Source: CAWEFA01 sp963851385 (GTDB taxonomy: Bacteria; Bacteroidota; Bacteroidia; Bacteroidales; DTGW01). From it: 64,000 nucleotides of DNA. The translations under genes and the position numbers were made by a program. The stretch is taken from assembly GCA_963851385.1 (NCBI GenBank), contig CAWKPE010000033.1:136515-200514 (forward strand), read 5' to 3'. A model generated the notes under the pieces. That model was given only the letters and a program-made list of their open reading frames with translations, had not been told where the DNA came from and ran no database searches. Shown here piece after piece: positions 1 to 10,162 of this stretch. Within the stretch, counting starts at the first letter, position 1. Each line of letters opens with the position of its first letter.

Positions 1-314
1 TAACAGAATATAATTTGAATAAGACAGTATTAGTTACCGGTCAGGACGCTGATATTGAAGCATGCAGAAACATTGTCAGGGGCAATCAGGAGATGACCGT
101 ATATAAACCGTTAAAAGATCTGGCATATAAAGCTGCTGAGCTGGCTATAAAAATTGCAAAAAATGAAAAAATAAGTAATGAATGTGTTTTGGTAAATAAT
201 GGGAAAATTGATGTACCGTCAATATTATTGACACCTAAAGTTGTCGATAAGGATAATATAAAATCAACAATAGTTGCTGATGGTTTTTTTACAGAAGATG
301 AAATAAATAAGTGA
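1..314 (+). CDS. Xylose-type periplasmic sugar-binding protein, 3' part only
   Basis: This is the C-terminal 103 residues of a periplasmic-binding-protein type 1 sugar-binding protein. The reading frame is open to the left window edge, so the gene begins outside; the TTG at 15 is internal. Seen: the segment containing VTGQDADIEACR aligns residue by residue with the end of the complete protein at 53249-54274, which has VTGQDAELSACR, followed by matching YKP, VPSILL and ADGF motifs. Family knowledge: XylF-like proteins bind D-xylose or a similar pentose in the periplasm and deliver it to an ABC transporter or a chemoreceptor; the VTGQDAE loop lies in the hinge and binding region. It is followed after 193 bases by a GH31 glycosidase, which fits a sugar-utilisation role. 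The exact ligand cannot be read from this part. Confidence 0.85.
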   Translation, partial: TEYNLNKTVLVTGQDADIEACRNIVRGNQEMTVYKPLKDLAYKAAELAIKIAKNEKISNECVLVNNGKIDVPSILLTPKVVDKDNIKSTIVADGFFTEDEINK

Positions 315-507
315 TAAATAAGAAGAATAAATAATACCAACCGCTATAAAAGGTGAAAACATATTTCTCCAATAAAGTTTTGGTTGGTTACACGCTAAGG
401 TATTGGTGAATAAGTTAGTTATGGACAATTTAAAAAAATAAACCCGGAGAAGTTTACAGTAATAAAAAACTATAGATTTAACTTTTAGATAATTTAAATT
501 TTGAAAA

Positions 508-2931
508 ATGAAGTTGTTAACTTTTAATTTAAGTATGTCGTTGGTTTTTGTTATTAGCTTAGCAAGCAAAGCACAAACATACCAGAGAACAGAATTAGGA
601 ATAAAAGCAGAAATCAATTCTGTTGAAGTAGAACTGCAGTTCTACAACCCATCAACAGTTAGAGTGCTGAAACATCCCGAAGGCAAAGCATTTACTAAAC
701 AAAGCCTTTCGGTTGTTCAAACACCACGGAAAACCGCATTTAGTGTTAAACAACAAGGAGACGAACTTTCTTTGAAAAGTGAGAAACTTCAGATTTCACT
801 GAACCTTAAAAGTGGAAAGGTTTCATTTACAAACAATGAAGTGCACCTTTTGTCTGAAAAAGAATCAGGATGTTCTTTTATCAATTTTGATGATGCTGGT
901 GCAAAAACGTATACGGTTTCTCAATCATTCATACTTGATAAGGATGAAACCATTTATGGACTTGGTCAACAGCAACAAGGTAAAATGTCGAAGCGTAACC
1001 TGAAACTCAATATGATCCAGGGAAATACGGATGATTATATTCCTTTATTATTGTCGGTCAAAGGATATGGTCTGTTTTGGGACAATTACTCGCCCACCGT
1101 TTTTGAAGACAAAACTGATAGCACATATTTCAAATCGGATGTGGGTGAAGGTATCAATTATTATTTTATGTATGGTGGTAATGCCGATGGTGTAATAGCC
1201 TGTATGCGCAATTTAACCGGTCAGGTGCCCATGTTTCCATTATGGACATATGGCTACTGGCAAAGTAAGGAGCGCTATAAGGGTCAGGATGAATTAGAGA
1301 ATGTTGTAAAAAAATACCGGGAATTGGGCGTTCCGCTCGATGGAATTATTCAGGATTGGCAATATTGGGACAATAATTATTTGTGGAATGCCATGGAATT
1401 TCTGAATCCCGATTTTTACAATCCAAAAAAAATGATTGATGACGTGCACGGGCTTAACGCACACATGATTATCTCTGTTTGGCCTTCCTTTGGACCTCAG
1501 ACAAAACCATTTAAGGAATTGGAACAGGCAGGTTTGCTCTTTAATTTTATCAACTGGCCTTCATCCGGAACAGCTGGCTGGCCTCCAAACCTCGATTATC
1601 CTTCGGGAGTAAAAGTTTACGATGCTTACAATCCCAAAGCACGAGATATTTATTGGAAATATTTGAATGCCGGATTTTTTTCTATTGGAATGGATGGTTG
1701 GTGGATGGACGATACCGAACCCGAAGACATGTACTTCAAACCCTCGTATTTCGACACAAAAACTTTCCTTGGCTCGTACCGGAAAGTACGAAATGCTTAT
1801 CCTTTAATGACGGTTAGCGGCGTTTTTGACCATCAACGTGCAGTTTCTTCCGGTAAACGTGTGTTTATCCTTACCCGCTCCGCATTTGCCGGGCAGCAAC
1901 GATATGGAGACAATGTTTGGTCGGGCGATTTAGTAGCATCGTGGGAAGTCTTAAAAAACCAAATTTCCGCCGGTTTAAATTTCTCACTTAGCGGTATTCC
2001 TTATTGGAACAGCGATATAGGAGGATTTTTTCTCTGGAATTTTAAGAGAAAACTGGATGATCCGGAATATCGCGAACTTTATACCCGGTGGTTAGAATTT
2101 GGAACTTTTTGTCCCATGATGCGTTCCCACGGCACCGACGCTCCTCGTGAAATATATCAGTTTGGTAAAAAAGGTGATAAAGTGTACGATGCAATTGAAA
2201 AATACATCAACCTGCGCTATATTCTTTTGCCATATATTTATTCATCCTCATGGAATGTAGCCGCCAACCAGTCGAGTATGATGCGCGCCCTGGTAATGGA
2301 TTTCGCAGCCGATAAGCAAGCACTGGATATCAACGATGAGTTTATGTTTGGTCATTCATTGCTGGTAAACCCTGTTACTCAGCCTATGTATTGGGAAAAT
2401 CAGGTTAAGGGAGCAGATACCGTAAAAGTTGAAGATTATAGTTTAGTAAGGACAAAAGACGTTTATCTACCCAAAGGAGCCGATTGGTATGATTTCTGGA
2501 CAGGCGAGAAATATAATGGTGGCCTAACGGTAAAAAAGGAGGTCCCTCTAGATATAATTCCTTTGTATGTGAAAGCTGGCTCTGTATTGCCTGTTGGCCC
2601 AAAGGTTCAGTTTGCAACAGAAAAGAAATGGGACAATCTTGAAATACGCGTTTACGAAGGTGCAAATGGAGAATTTACATTATACGAAGATGAAAACGAT
2701 AATTACAATTACGAAAAAGGAATTTACTCAACCATTACATTTTCCTGGAACGATAAGCAAAAGTCCTTGACGATTAGCGATCGCAAAGGGTCTTTTCCCG
2801 GAATGCTTTTAGACCGCAAGTTTAATATCGTTATTGTTGGCAAAAACAAAGGAACAGGTGCTGGATTAACTGAAAAATTCGACAAGGTGGTGAACTATTC
2901 TGGAAAGAAAGCCATAATTAGTAAAAATTGA
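508..2931 (+). CDS. Glycoside hydrolase family 31, alpha-xylosidase/alpha-glucosidase type
   Basis: A secreted or periplasmic retaining exo-glycosidase of 807 residues that would remove terminal alpha-xylosyl or alpha-glucosyl units. Seen: an N-terminal signal peptide (about 1-22, ending near SKAQ), an N-terminal beta-sandwich, a TIM barrel with DGWWMDDTEPE (nucleophile Asp401 by family alignment) and VWSGD (acid/base Asp474), and C-terminal beta domains ending in a DUF5110-like part (YEGANGEFTLYEDEND). The WWxDxTEPE form of the nucleophile motif resembles characterised alpha-xylosidases more than the WxDMNE of classical alpha-glucosidases, so alpha-xylosidase is the better guess. It lacks the PA14 insert of some xyloglucan-active members. 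Next to it lie a xylose-type binding protein and a GH27 enzyme, in the same direction, 55 bases downstream. Family confidence is high, substrate confidence moderate. Confidence 0.92.
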   Translation: MKLLTFNLSMSLVFVISLASKAQTYQRTELGIKAEINSVEVELQFYNPSTVRVLKHPEGKAFTKQSLSVVQTPRKTAFSVKQQGDELSLKSEKLQISLNLKSGKVSFTNNEVHLLSEKESGCSFINFDDAGAKTYTVSQSFILDKDETIYGLGQQQQGKMSKRNLKLNMIQGNTDDYIPLLLSVKGYGLFWDNYSPTVFEDKTDSTYFKSDVGEGINYYFMYGGNADGVIACMRNLTGQVPMFPLWTYGYWQSKERYKGQDELENVVKKYRELGVPLDGIIQDWQYWDNNYLWNAMEFLNPDFYNPKKMIDDVHGLNAHMIISVWPSFGPQTKPFKELEQAGLLFNFINWPSSGTAGWPPNLDYPSGVKVYDAYNPKARDIYWKYLNAGFFSIGMDGWWMDDTEPEDMYFKPSYFDTKTFLGSYRKVRNAYPLMTVSGVFDHQRAVSSGKRVFILTRSAFAGQQRYGDNVWSGDLVASWEVLKNQISAGLNFSLSGIPYWNSDIGGFFLWNFKRKLDDPEYRELYTRWLEFGTFCPMMRSHGTDAPREIYQFGKKGDKVYDAIEKYINLRYILLPYIYSSSWNVAANQSSMMRALVMDFAADKQALDINDEFMFGHSLLVNPVTQPMYWENQVKGADTVKVEDYSLVRTKDVYLPKGADWYDFWTGEKYNGGLTVKKEVPLDIIPLYVKAGSVLPVGPKVQFATEKKWDNLEIRVYEGANGEFTLYEDENDNYNYEKGIYSTITFSWNDKQKSLTISDRKGSFPGMLLDRKFNIVIVGKNKGTGAGLTEKFDKVVNYSGKKAIISKN

Positions 2932-2986
2932 AAAAGTGTTGAAATGCAACTTTCTAAAAGTTCAATATTTTAATTCAAAAAATTAA

Positions 2987-4813
2987 GTGAAAATGGGGGG
3001 AAATCATTTGTATAAATTCCTAATAATTGCATTGGTTCTTACATCTTGCACCAATAAAAACTATGATAAAGAATTTTATAACTGGTGTCAGACTCCTCCC
3101 ATGGGTTGGAACAGTTGGGACTGTTATGGCCCTACGGTTAATGAACAGGAAGTTAAAGCAAATGTCGATTATATGGCCAAGTATCTTAAAAAGTATGGTT
3201 GGGAATATATTGTTATAGATATTCGTTGGTATGTTGAAAATGATAAATCGCATGGCTATAACGAAAGCGACGCGAAAAAAGCAATAGATAAGTATGGCAG
3301 GTTTTTACCTGCCGAAATCCGTTTTCCTTCGTCAGCTAACGGAAAGGGTTTTAAACCTCTGGCCGATTATATTCATGAAAAGGGTTTAAAGTTTGGCTTC
3401 CACATTATGCGTGGAATACCTAAAATGGCTGTGGAAAAAAACACACCAGTATTGGGAAGCAAAGCAACTGCAAAAGAGATATACAGCACCGATTCACTTT
3501 GTCAGTGGTTAGGCAATATGTATTCGGTAGATGCTAAGAAAAAAGGTGCCCAGGAATACTATAATTCACTTATGTCTCTTTATGCTTCGTGGGATGTTGA
3601 CTTTATAAAAATTGATGATTTGTCACGTACATACCATCAGGCTGAAATTGAAATGATAAGAAAAGCAATAGATAATTGTGGCCGTCAGATAGTGTTAAGT
3701 ACATCTCCAGGTGAAACACCGATTGAAAGAGCAGCACATGTGAGTACTCACGCCAATATGTGGCGTATTATTGACGACTTCTGGGATAACTGGTCGCAAC
3801 TAAATGAACATTTTGCTTTGTTCGAAAAGTGGATTCCCTATATGGGACCAGGCCATTGGCCTGATGGTGACATGCTTCCGTTGGGAAGGATTGGTATCCG
3901 AGCTGAAAGAGGAGATAACCGAATGAGTCAGTTTACTAGGGATGAACAATATACACTCATGTCACTCTTTGCTATTTGCAGATCCCCATTGATGTTTGGA
4001 GGCAATCTTCCCGATAACGATGAATTTACCTTAGGCTTACTTACTAATGATGATATTCTTAATATCTTGAATAATAGCACAAATAATAGGTTGATTTTAA
4101 ATAATGGCGACAGGAAAATATGGGCGGCAGACGACTTGAACAGTAAAGATAAATATGTTGCTGTTTTTTGTACTTCCGATGAACAGCCTATTGATGATTC
4201 TTTGGCAGTTTATAACAGCAAACTGGTTACTTTTAAACAGGGTGAACAGAGTGTAGATATAAAAGTAAGTATCAATTCCTCAAAAAAACTTTATCTGGTC
4301 GTTAGCGATGGCGGAAATGGCAATAATTGGGACCATGCCGATTGGATAGAACCTATAATTAAAGGGGAAAAAGGTACATTGAAACTAACGGACATTCCAT
4401 GGGTAAAGGCTACAGCAGATTGGGGAAATGTACAAATAAACAAATCCATCGCAGGAAATAATCTGAAACTTGGAGATATCGAATATAAGAATGGGATTGG
4501 AACTCATGCTAGTTCAATGATAGAATTTGACATTCCTGAAGGTTATGATACTTTCTCAGCAAAAGCTGGCCTAGACAAAGAGTGCGTAGACCATTCCGAG
4601 GGCGTTACGGTAAAATTCCATGTATTTTCACAATATCCGACGGTTGCAGGCCCACAAGATTCAATAAAAGTAAGCTTTCCTTTTGAACAAATAAGTTTAA
4701 AAGGTTCACATAAGATTTATGATGTATGGGCTAAGAAAAATTTGGGCTACTTTTCAAATGAGATATCGCTTTATGTAAGGAATCACGGAGTAAGGTTAAT
4801 TAAAATTCACTGA
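2987..4813 (+). CDS. Glycoside hydrolase family 27 alpha-galactosidase with NPCBM domain, lipoprotein
   Basis: A lipoprotein alpha-galactosidase of about 608 residues. Seen: an N-terminal hydrophobic stretch with lipobox LTSC, then the GH27 opening PPMGWNSWDCYG, the KIDDLS strand carrying the nucleophile (Asp210), RIIDDFWD with the likely acid/base (Asp263/264), and a C-terminal module from about residue 465 (WVKATADWGNV to IGTHASS) typical of the NPCBM carbohydrate-binding fold. Start: GTG at 2987 or ATG at 2993; both leave the signal intact and I cannot decide between them. It follows the GH31 gene by 55 bases on the same strand with no terminator between, so the two are probably co-transcribed. 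Family knowledge: GH27 removes alpha-galactosyl side groups from galactomannan, galactoglucomannan or raffinose-type sugars, or alpha-N-acetylgalactosamine in related members. The lipid anchor suggests action at the periplasmic or surface face. Confidence 0.92.
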   Translation: MKMGGNHLYKFLIIALVLTSCTNKNYDKEFYNWCQTPPMGWNSWDCYGPTVNEQEVKANVDYMAKYLKKYGWEYIVIDIRWYVENDKSHGYNESDAKKAIDKYGRFLPAEIRFPSSANGKGFKPLADYIHEKGLKFGFHIMRGIPKMAVEKNTPVLGSKATAKEIYSTDSLCQWLGNMYSVDAKKKGAQEYYNSLMSLYASWDVDFIKIDDLSRTYHQAEIEMIRKAIDNCGRQIVLSTSPGETPIERAAHVSTHANMWRIIDDFWDNWSQLNEHFALFEKWIPYMGPGHWPDGDMLPLGRIGIRAERGDNRMSQFTRDEQYTLMSLFAICRSPLMFGGNLPDNDEFTLGLLTNDDILNILNNSTNNRLILNNGDRKIWAADDLNSKDKYVAVFCTSDEQPIDDSLAVYNSKLVTFKQGEQSVDIKVSINSSKKLYLVVSDGGNGNNWDHADWIEPIIKGEKGTLKLTDIPWVKATADWGNVQINKSIAGNNLKLGDIEYKNGIGTHASSMIEFDIPEGYDTFSAKAGLDKECVDHSEGVTVKFHVFSQYPTVAGPQDSIKVSFPFEQISLKGSHKIYDVWAKKNLGYFSNEISLYVRNHGVRLIKIH

Positions 4814-4844
4814 TGTTGAGTAGATAGAAAAAATATTTAAAAAA

Positions 4845-5026
4845 AACGATAATACATCAACGTTGTAAATTGCAGAAGAGAAAGGCGCAGGTTTGAGATA
4901 ATCATTTGTTCAGATTTTATTGACATACATCAAGCCAAAATTTGGGTTGTAAATGAGGAAGGAATAGGTAGCGAGTTTAAGTGTGCATAGCCAAAAAGTT
5001 TGAAATATACCTTCCTTTTGGCTTAA
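4845..5026 (+). pseudogene. Remnant of the 3' end of a sensor histidine kinase
   Basis: This 350-base gap between two genes holds a decayed histidine-kinase ATPase tail. Seen: a reading with EEKGAGL (4875-4895), the usual G2-box approach, then after a frame change a stretch reading CSDFIDIHQAKIWV and NEEGIGSEF up to about 4980, then KCA, an in-frame TAG at 4988 and a further PKSLKYTF tail ending at 5026. This matches the family pattern GTGLGL-CKxFVExHxGxIWVxSEExxGSxF. At least one frameshift and two stops interrupt it and no upstream kinase domains remain. It is therefore a true remnant rather than one sequencing error. It sits directly before a second, also broken, kinase gene, so it may be a leftover of a duplication or recombination between kinase paralogs. 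Confidence 0.7.
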
Positions 5027-5164
5027 ATAACCAAAGACTTCTCTTTATTCATGATTAAAAATTTCTTATCTTTAATAGACATAAGAACTGATCGTTAAAT
5101 TTGATAAAAAGATTTTACCTTATTAAATAATTGATAAGTTTTTATTGAAACTTAAAATTTAACA

Positions 5165-8100
5165 ATGAAAATAGCGCTTCTATATTTCGCTTCTTTATTT
5201 ACTTTTTTGAGCACTTTTGCCCAAACTGAGGAGATGGCCTTTAAAAACCTGACTACAAACATGGGTTTGTCGCATGGCGATGTATGGTGTTTTTGCCAGG
5301 ACCATGAAGGCTATATTTGGATTGGTACTACCGATGGTTTAAATAAATATGATGGTACCAGATTCACTGTTTATAAATACAATCAGAAAGATTCCACTTC
5401 AATATTAAGTAGTTATATTTATTGTATCTATGAAGACAAACAAAATAACCTTTGGATTGGAGTTTTGAACGGTTTATGTAAATACAACCGTGATAATGAT
5501 AATTTTGAAAGAATTAATTATAATGATAACCATAATATTAAATTTAATCATTCAGTAAATGTGGTATTTGAGGATAATAGCAATAACCTTTGGATAGGAA
5601 CTAACAGTGGCACGTTTTTACTCGACAGAGAAAACAAACGGTTTACGAACTGCTTTGAAAATACTTACAACAAAGTAGCTTTGACTTATTGCAGGGATAT
5701 ATGCCAGGATAAAAACGGAATGCTTTGGATTTCGTTTTTGAATGGAGCGAATACAGAGAACGGGGGGCTAATAAAATATAACCCTGTTACAAAGGCCATT
5801 ACACGGCTCAATACACAACATCCGGAAATAAAATTAAAAGAAAATTTAATCTCATGCTTACTGGTTGATAACCAGAATAATCTTTGGATTGGATATGATT
5901 CAAACGGTCTAGATGTGTTCAATATACAAACAAATACAATTGCAAGTTATAAGAATATTATTAAAGACCCTAATTCTATAAGCAGTAATACTTTATACTC
6001 AATTGTACAAAATAAGGAAGGGAAAATAATTATTGGCACAGATGGAGGAGGGATAAATGTTTTCGACCCCAATACAAAATTATTTTGCCCATATACAACA
6101 TCAAAATCGGAGCTATTAAGCAATGTTGTTCATAAGGTATACATCAGTCACGATGGAATTTTATGGATTGGCTGCTGGGGGAAAGGGGTAAGTATTTATG
6201 ATAAGCGTTTTGAAAGGTTTACATTTTATAGCCAAAATAAACCTGACAATAATTCATTAAATAACAATAATATTACCTGTTTTACTGAAGATTTAAAAGG
6301 GAATATTTGGATAGCAACGGATGGCGGAGGAATTAATTTGTTTAATCCATCGAAAAGAAGTTTTACAAAATATAAAAGCGACAGTATAAATAATCAGTCA
6401 TTAACCAACAATAAAGTTCTTGCTCTTAGTATAGACAATAAAGGTGGTTTATGGGCAGGTATGTGGCAAGGGGGATTAAACTATTTTAAAATTGATGGCG
6501 AAAAGCTTATTTTAAAGAGAAAATATGATATTTTAGATAAAACCGATAAGGAAAGCAATAGTATTTTTAGGCTATATATTGATAAAAATAACGAATTATG
6601 GATAGGAAGTTATTCAAACGGGGCATATCAAGTTTGATACTTCTACTGTTAAATTTATATCAATTAAAACTTGCACTGGGAACTAACTTCAATACAATAC
6701 CATATAGGATATATATTGTGATTCATACAATGATGTATGGTTTGCCACGGAAACTACGGTTTGATAAGACAAACCGAAAATCAGGAAAATTCGAAATATT
6801 TTTACATGATGAAAAAGACAGCTCAAGCTTACTTAATAACTCAATAAATGTTGTTTTTGAAGACAGTAAAAAACGTTTATGGCTGGGTGGTAATGAATGT
6901 GGATTAAATCTTTTTAACCGTAAACTAAATCTTTTACCCATTATACTACTGAACAGGGTTTGCCAGATAATTCAATTGTAGGGATATTGGAAGATGATCA
7001 TGGTAATCTATGGGTTAGTAGTCATAACGGTATTTCAAAGGCAACTATTGACTCAATTCATGGAAAACTAAAACTTACATTCAGAAATTATACAGCTCAG
7101 GATGGATTGCAAGGGAAAGTTTTTAATCGATGTGCTTATTTTAAAAGCAGAACCGGCGAAATGTATTTTGGTGGCCTTAACGGTTTTAATGCATTTCATC
7201 CGGATAGTATAAAAGATAATAGCTGTATACCACTGGTTCATATTACAGATTTTTTATTGTTTAATAAACCTGTAATAGTTGGGGCAAAAAGTTCGCCTCT
7301 GAATAAACATATTTCGCAAACAAAAAAATTAGTGTTAAATTATGATCAATCTGTATTTACATTCCGCTTTATTGCATTAAACTATATCTTCAGCGAAAAG
7401 AACCAATATGCCTATATAATGGAAGGTTTTGAGAAAGACTGGAATTATGTAGGCAATAAAAGAGAGGCTACATACACAAACCTTGATCCGGGAGAATATA
7501 CATTCAGGGTCAAGGCTTCCAACAACGATGGGATATGGAACGAAGAAGGCACTTCAATCAAAATCATTATTCTGCCCCCATGGTGGAAAACCTGGTGGTT
7601 TAAATTAATGTTGGCCTCAATTATTATCTTTTTTCTGACCTATGCATTATTCAAATTCATTGATAAAATTAATCGTTTGGCAAACCAGACAATTTTAGAT
7701 GAACGAAACCAGTTAAAAACTTTAATCAACAATATGCCTGATCATATATTTATCAAGGATATTAAATCACGTTTTATTATTCTTAACGAAAGTTCTGTTA
7801 AGATTATGGGAGGTAAAAATGAAAAAGATTTTATTAATAAAACTGACTTTGATTTTTATCCAAAAGAAACCGCAGACAAATTTTTTAAACAGGAACAGGA
7901 AATTATTAACACCGGCCTTCCATTAATAAATGAAGAAAGCACTCGAAATATAAATGGACAGGAAATGTTTTTTTCAACAACCAAATGCCCGATAATTAAT
8001 CAAAAAGGTGAAACCATAGGATTGGTAGGAATAGTAAGTGATATTACAGCTAAAAAAATTGCACAGCTCGAAATTGAAAAACAAAGTGAGGAGCTAAAAA

Positions 8101-9038
8101 ATTACAACATAGTATTAAGCGAAGCAAATGTTTTATTGGAAGAACGCCAGCAGCAAATTGAAGAACAATCCGATGAACTTAAAGCAACAAACGAAAAACT
8201 TATAGAGCATCAGGCTCGTATTGAACAACAGGCTGAAGAACTTCGTTCCCACAGTGAAAATCTTAAAGACATTAATGATCTATTGGTTGAAAAACAACAG
8301 TTAATATTGAAACAATCAGAACAACTTAAGGCCACAAACGAAGAACTATCATTATTAAATGTCACAAAAGACAGGTTTTTTTCAATCATTGCCCACGATT
8401 TGCGAAATCCTTTTAATGTAGTATCAGGATTTTCCGAAATATTATTAAATAAATTTGATAAACTGACTCCGGAAAAAATCCATAAATTTCACGAAATGAT
8501 CTATACTTCTTCCACAAACGGCAACAGCCTGCTTGAAAACCTGCTACAGTGGTCGCGATCACAAACCGGACGGATTGCTTTCGAACCTTCAAGATTAAAC
8601 CTGCTGGCAACTGCGGAAGAAACTATTAAATTATTAGAAGGCGATGCAGCTCGAAAACAGATTTCCCTTAAACAATCCATTGATCCTAACCTGGTTGTTA
8701 ATGCAGATGAAAATATGATAAAAACTATTTTCAGAAACTTAATTTCAAATGCCATTAAATTCACTCCTGAAAACGGTACAATAACTTTAAAATCACAAAT
8801 TGATGATCAAATGGTCATAGTTTCGATAGCCGATACAGGCATGGGCATACCGGCAAAAACCATTAGTAAATTATTTCGCGTTGATACTATTGTAACTACT
8901 AAAGGTACTTTAAAGGAAACAGGCACCGGATTAGGATTATTACTTTGCAAGGATTTTGTTGAAAGACACAATGGTACAATTTGGGTTAAAAGTGAGGAAA
9001 ATAAGGGAAGCTGTTTTTATTTTACTATACCTGCATAA
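5165..9038 (+). pseudogene. Two-component sensor histidine kinase with beta-propeller sensor, frameshifted
   Basis: One gene of about 1290 codons now read in several frames. Order of parts: signal peptide (to about 5224), two-bladed-propeller type sensor with many WIGT-GLNKYD repeats (Reg_prop, 5240-7030), Y_Y_Y domain (about 7290-7590), one membrane segment (about 7590-7670), PAS domain (about 7700-8060), coiled coil, HisKA with HDLRNP (His codon 8394-8396) and HATPase with GTGLGLLL. Family knowledge: such sensors read periplasmic oligosaccharides in Bacteroidota. This one lacks the receiver and AraC parts of a full hybrid system, so it would need a separate regulator. Breaks: the frame changes near 6632, again near 6670, 6706, 6765 and 6933, each repaired by a one- or two-base change; the 5' part (5165-6637) and the 3' part (6960-9038) are long and open. 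It lies after the glycosidases, whose regulator it may have been. Confidence 0.85.
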
Positions 9039-9104
9039 AGTAAATGAAGGTATTTGGTTGTTATTGCCAATTCATTTTTCATGACAAGTTTTCAGGTAAT
9101 CGAT

Positions 9105-9419
9105 TTATATATCGAACGGCCCTAGCGGTAAATCATTAATATCTTTAATCACTATCACAGATGGTTTATCAATATTTGTATTGCTAAAACGTCAGTGCTT
9201 TATTCAGGATATAATTTATCATAGGTATGTCTAATAAGCTGTAGTTCAATAGTAGTTTTTTGTTGGGCGGTTGTTGCAAATTCATGTAAAGCACAAAGAA
9301 TGGAGCCTACTTCCTTTCCCTTTTTGTCATAATTTTTTTGGTCAATAGCTTTCATTTATTAATAATTCCACATCAAATTTAAGTTTTTTTAAGCTTTCCC
9401 ACATGTATTCAGCGTAATT
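9105..9419 (-). pseudogene. Broken small gene, possibly caspase-like fragment
   Basis: The 512-base gap 9039-9550 contains minus-strand coding-like text in three pieces. First, 9342-9419 reads AEYMWESLKKLKFDVELL, which resembles the DAxxMxxxLxxLGFxV element of caspase-like (C14) peptidases. Second, an ATG-started frame of 51 codons (9200-9355) overlaps its end and contains GKEVGSILCALHEF and IRHTYDKLYPE. Third, after a stop and a frame change, KPSVIVIKDINDLPLGPFDI ends at 9105. If joined they make one protein of roughly 100 residues. What is seen are the frames; the caspase-like reading is a weak inference from a short stretch. The 51-codon frame alone could also be a real small gene. The rest of the gap (9420-9550) shows nothing I can name. 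Confidence 0.35.
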
Positions 9420-9550
9420 AAAGGATAGTGTCCGTCATACTAAGAACTGTAAAGTAGCAAAAAGAAAATGTAGTTAACATTATTTAACAAAGACGGGCAC
9501 ACACAAATTAAAAGTTACATGTCTAAAAAAAAATAATTAAAACAAACATT

Positions 9551-9931
9551 ATGAGAATGAAATTAATTTCTATGGCAATGATGATAGTATTTGTATCATT
9601 GCCGGGCATTTTAAGTGCCCAAATGAAAACTTCTACACCAGAAGAAACAGCTAAGTTGGAAACTGATAAAATGAAAAAAAATCTCAACTTGACTGATGAA
9701 CAAACCCAAAAAGTTGGCGATATCAATTTAAAATATGCCAGGCAAATGTTTGAAATACGTAAACAAAACAGTCAGACATCAGATGCTGACCGTCAGGCAA
9801 ACCGTGAAAAACTGAAAACATTACGTGAAAAGAAAACTGAAGAGATGAAACCGATATTGACACCTGATCAATTTACTCAATATCAAAAGATGGAAGAAGA
9901 AATGCGAAAAGAACATCGAAAACCACAATAA
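9551..9931 (+). CDS. Spy/CpxP-like LTXXQ periplasmic protein
   Basis: A small secreted helical protein of 126 residues. Seen: signal peptide (about 1-22, ending LSAQ), then a charged helical body with two LTxxQ-type turns, NLTDEQTQKV and LTPDQFTQY, separated by about 50 residues, which is the usual spacing in the Spy/CpxP fold. Family knowledge: these proteins act as ATP-independent periplasmic chaperones or stress sensors, and in Bacteroidota are widespread without assigned function. It is a single gene closed by a strong terminator at 9954-10001, just ahead of the efflux operon, so it has its own transcript. An envelope-stress role next to an RND pump is plausible but unproven. Confidence 0.75.
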   Translation: MRMKLISMAMMIVFVSLPGILSAQMKTSTPEETAKLETDKMKKNLNLTDEQTQKVGDINLKYARQMFEIRKQNSQTSDADRQANREKLKTLREKKTEEMKPILTPDQFTQYQKMEEEMRKEHRKPQ

Positions 9932-9953
9932 TTGTTAAGAATATAAATTTTAG

Positions 9954-10001
9954 AAAGCCTGTTTAAAAGACATTCAAATTGAAACAGGCTTTTCTTGTTT
10001 T
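9954..10001 (+). terminator. Rho-independent terminator
   Basis: Perfect 11-base stem (9954-9964 with 9982-9992, core AAGCCTGTTT), 17-base loop, then a T-rich tail. It ends the LTXXQ gene transcript. Confidence 0.85.
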
Positions 10002-10052
10002 CAGAGTCGTTGGAGTTTTTAAAAGTGTTAGCAAGTTAATTTAATTTTAAAA

Positions 10053-10083
10053 TTGCTTTTCACTATAAATTCCGATACTTTTG
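10053..10083 (+). promoter_or_regulatory. Bacteroidota-type promoter of the efflux operon
   Basis: TTG at 10053-10055 and TACTTTTG at 10076-10083, 20 bases apart, match the Bacteroidota consensus (TTG / TAnnTTTG). It lies 80 bases before the TolC-like gene. Confidence 0.6.
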
Positions 10084-10162
10084 TTCATCTATGAACTTGT
10101 TTAAGTTCTCAATTTTGAATGTTTTTAAAGAATGAACCTATACTTGAATTTAAAAAGGTTTA

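Noticed and set aside
5165..9038. A full hybrid two-component system
   Set aside because: The C-terminal receiver and AraC-type parts are absent; the gene ends after the kinase ATPase domain.
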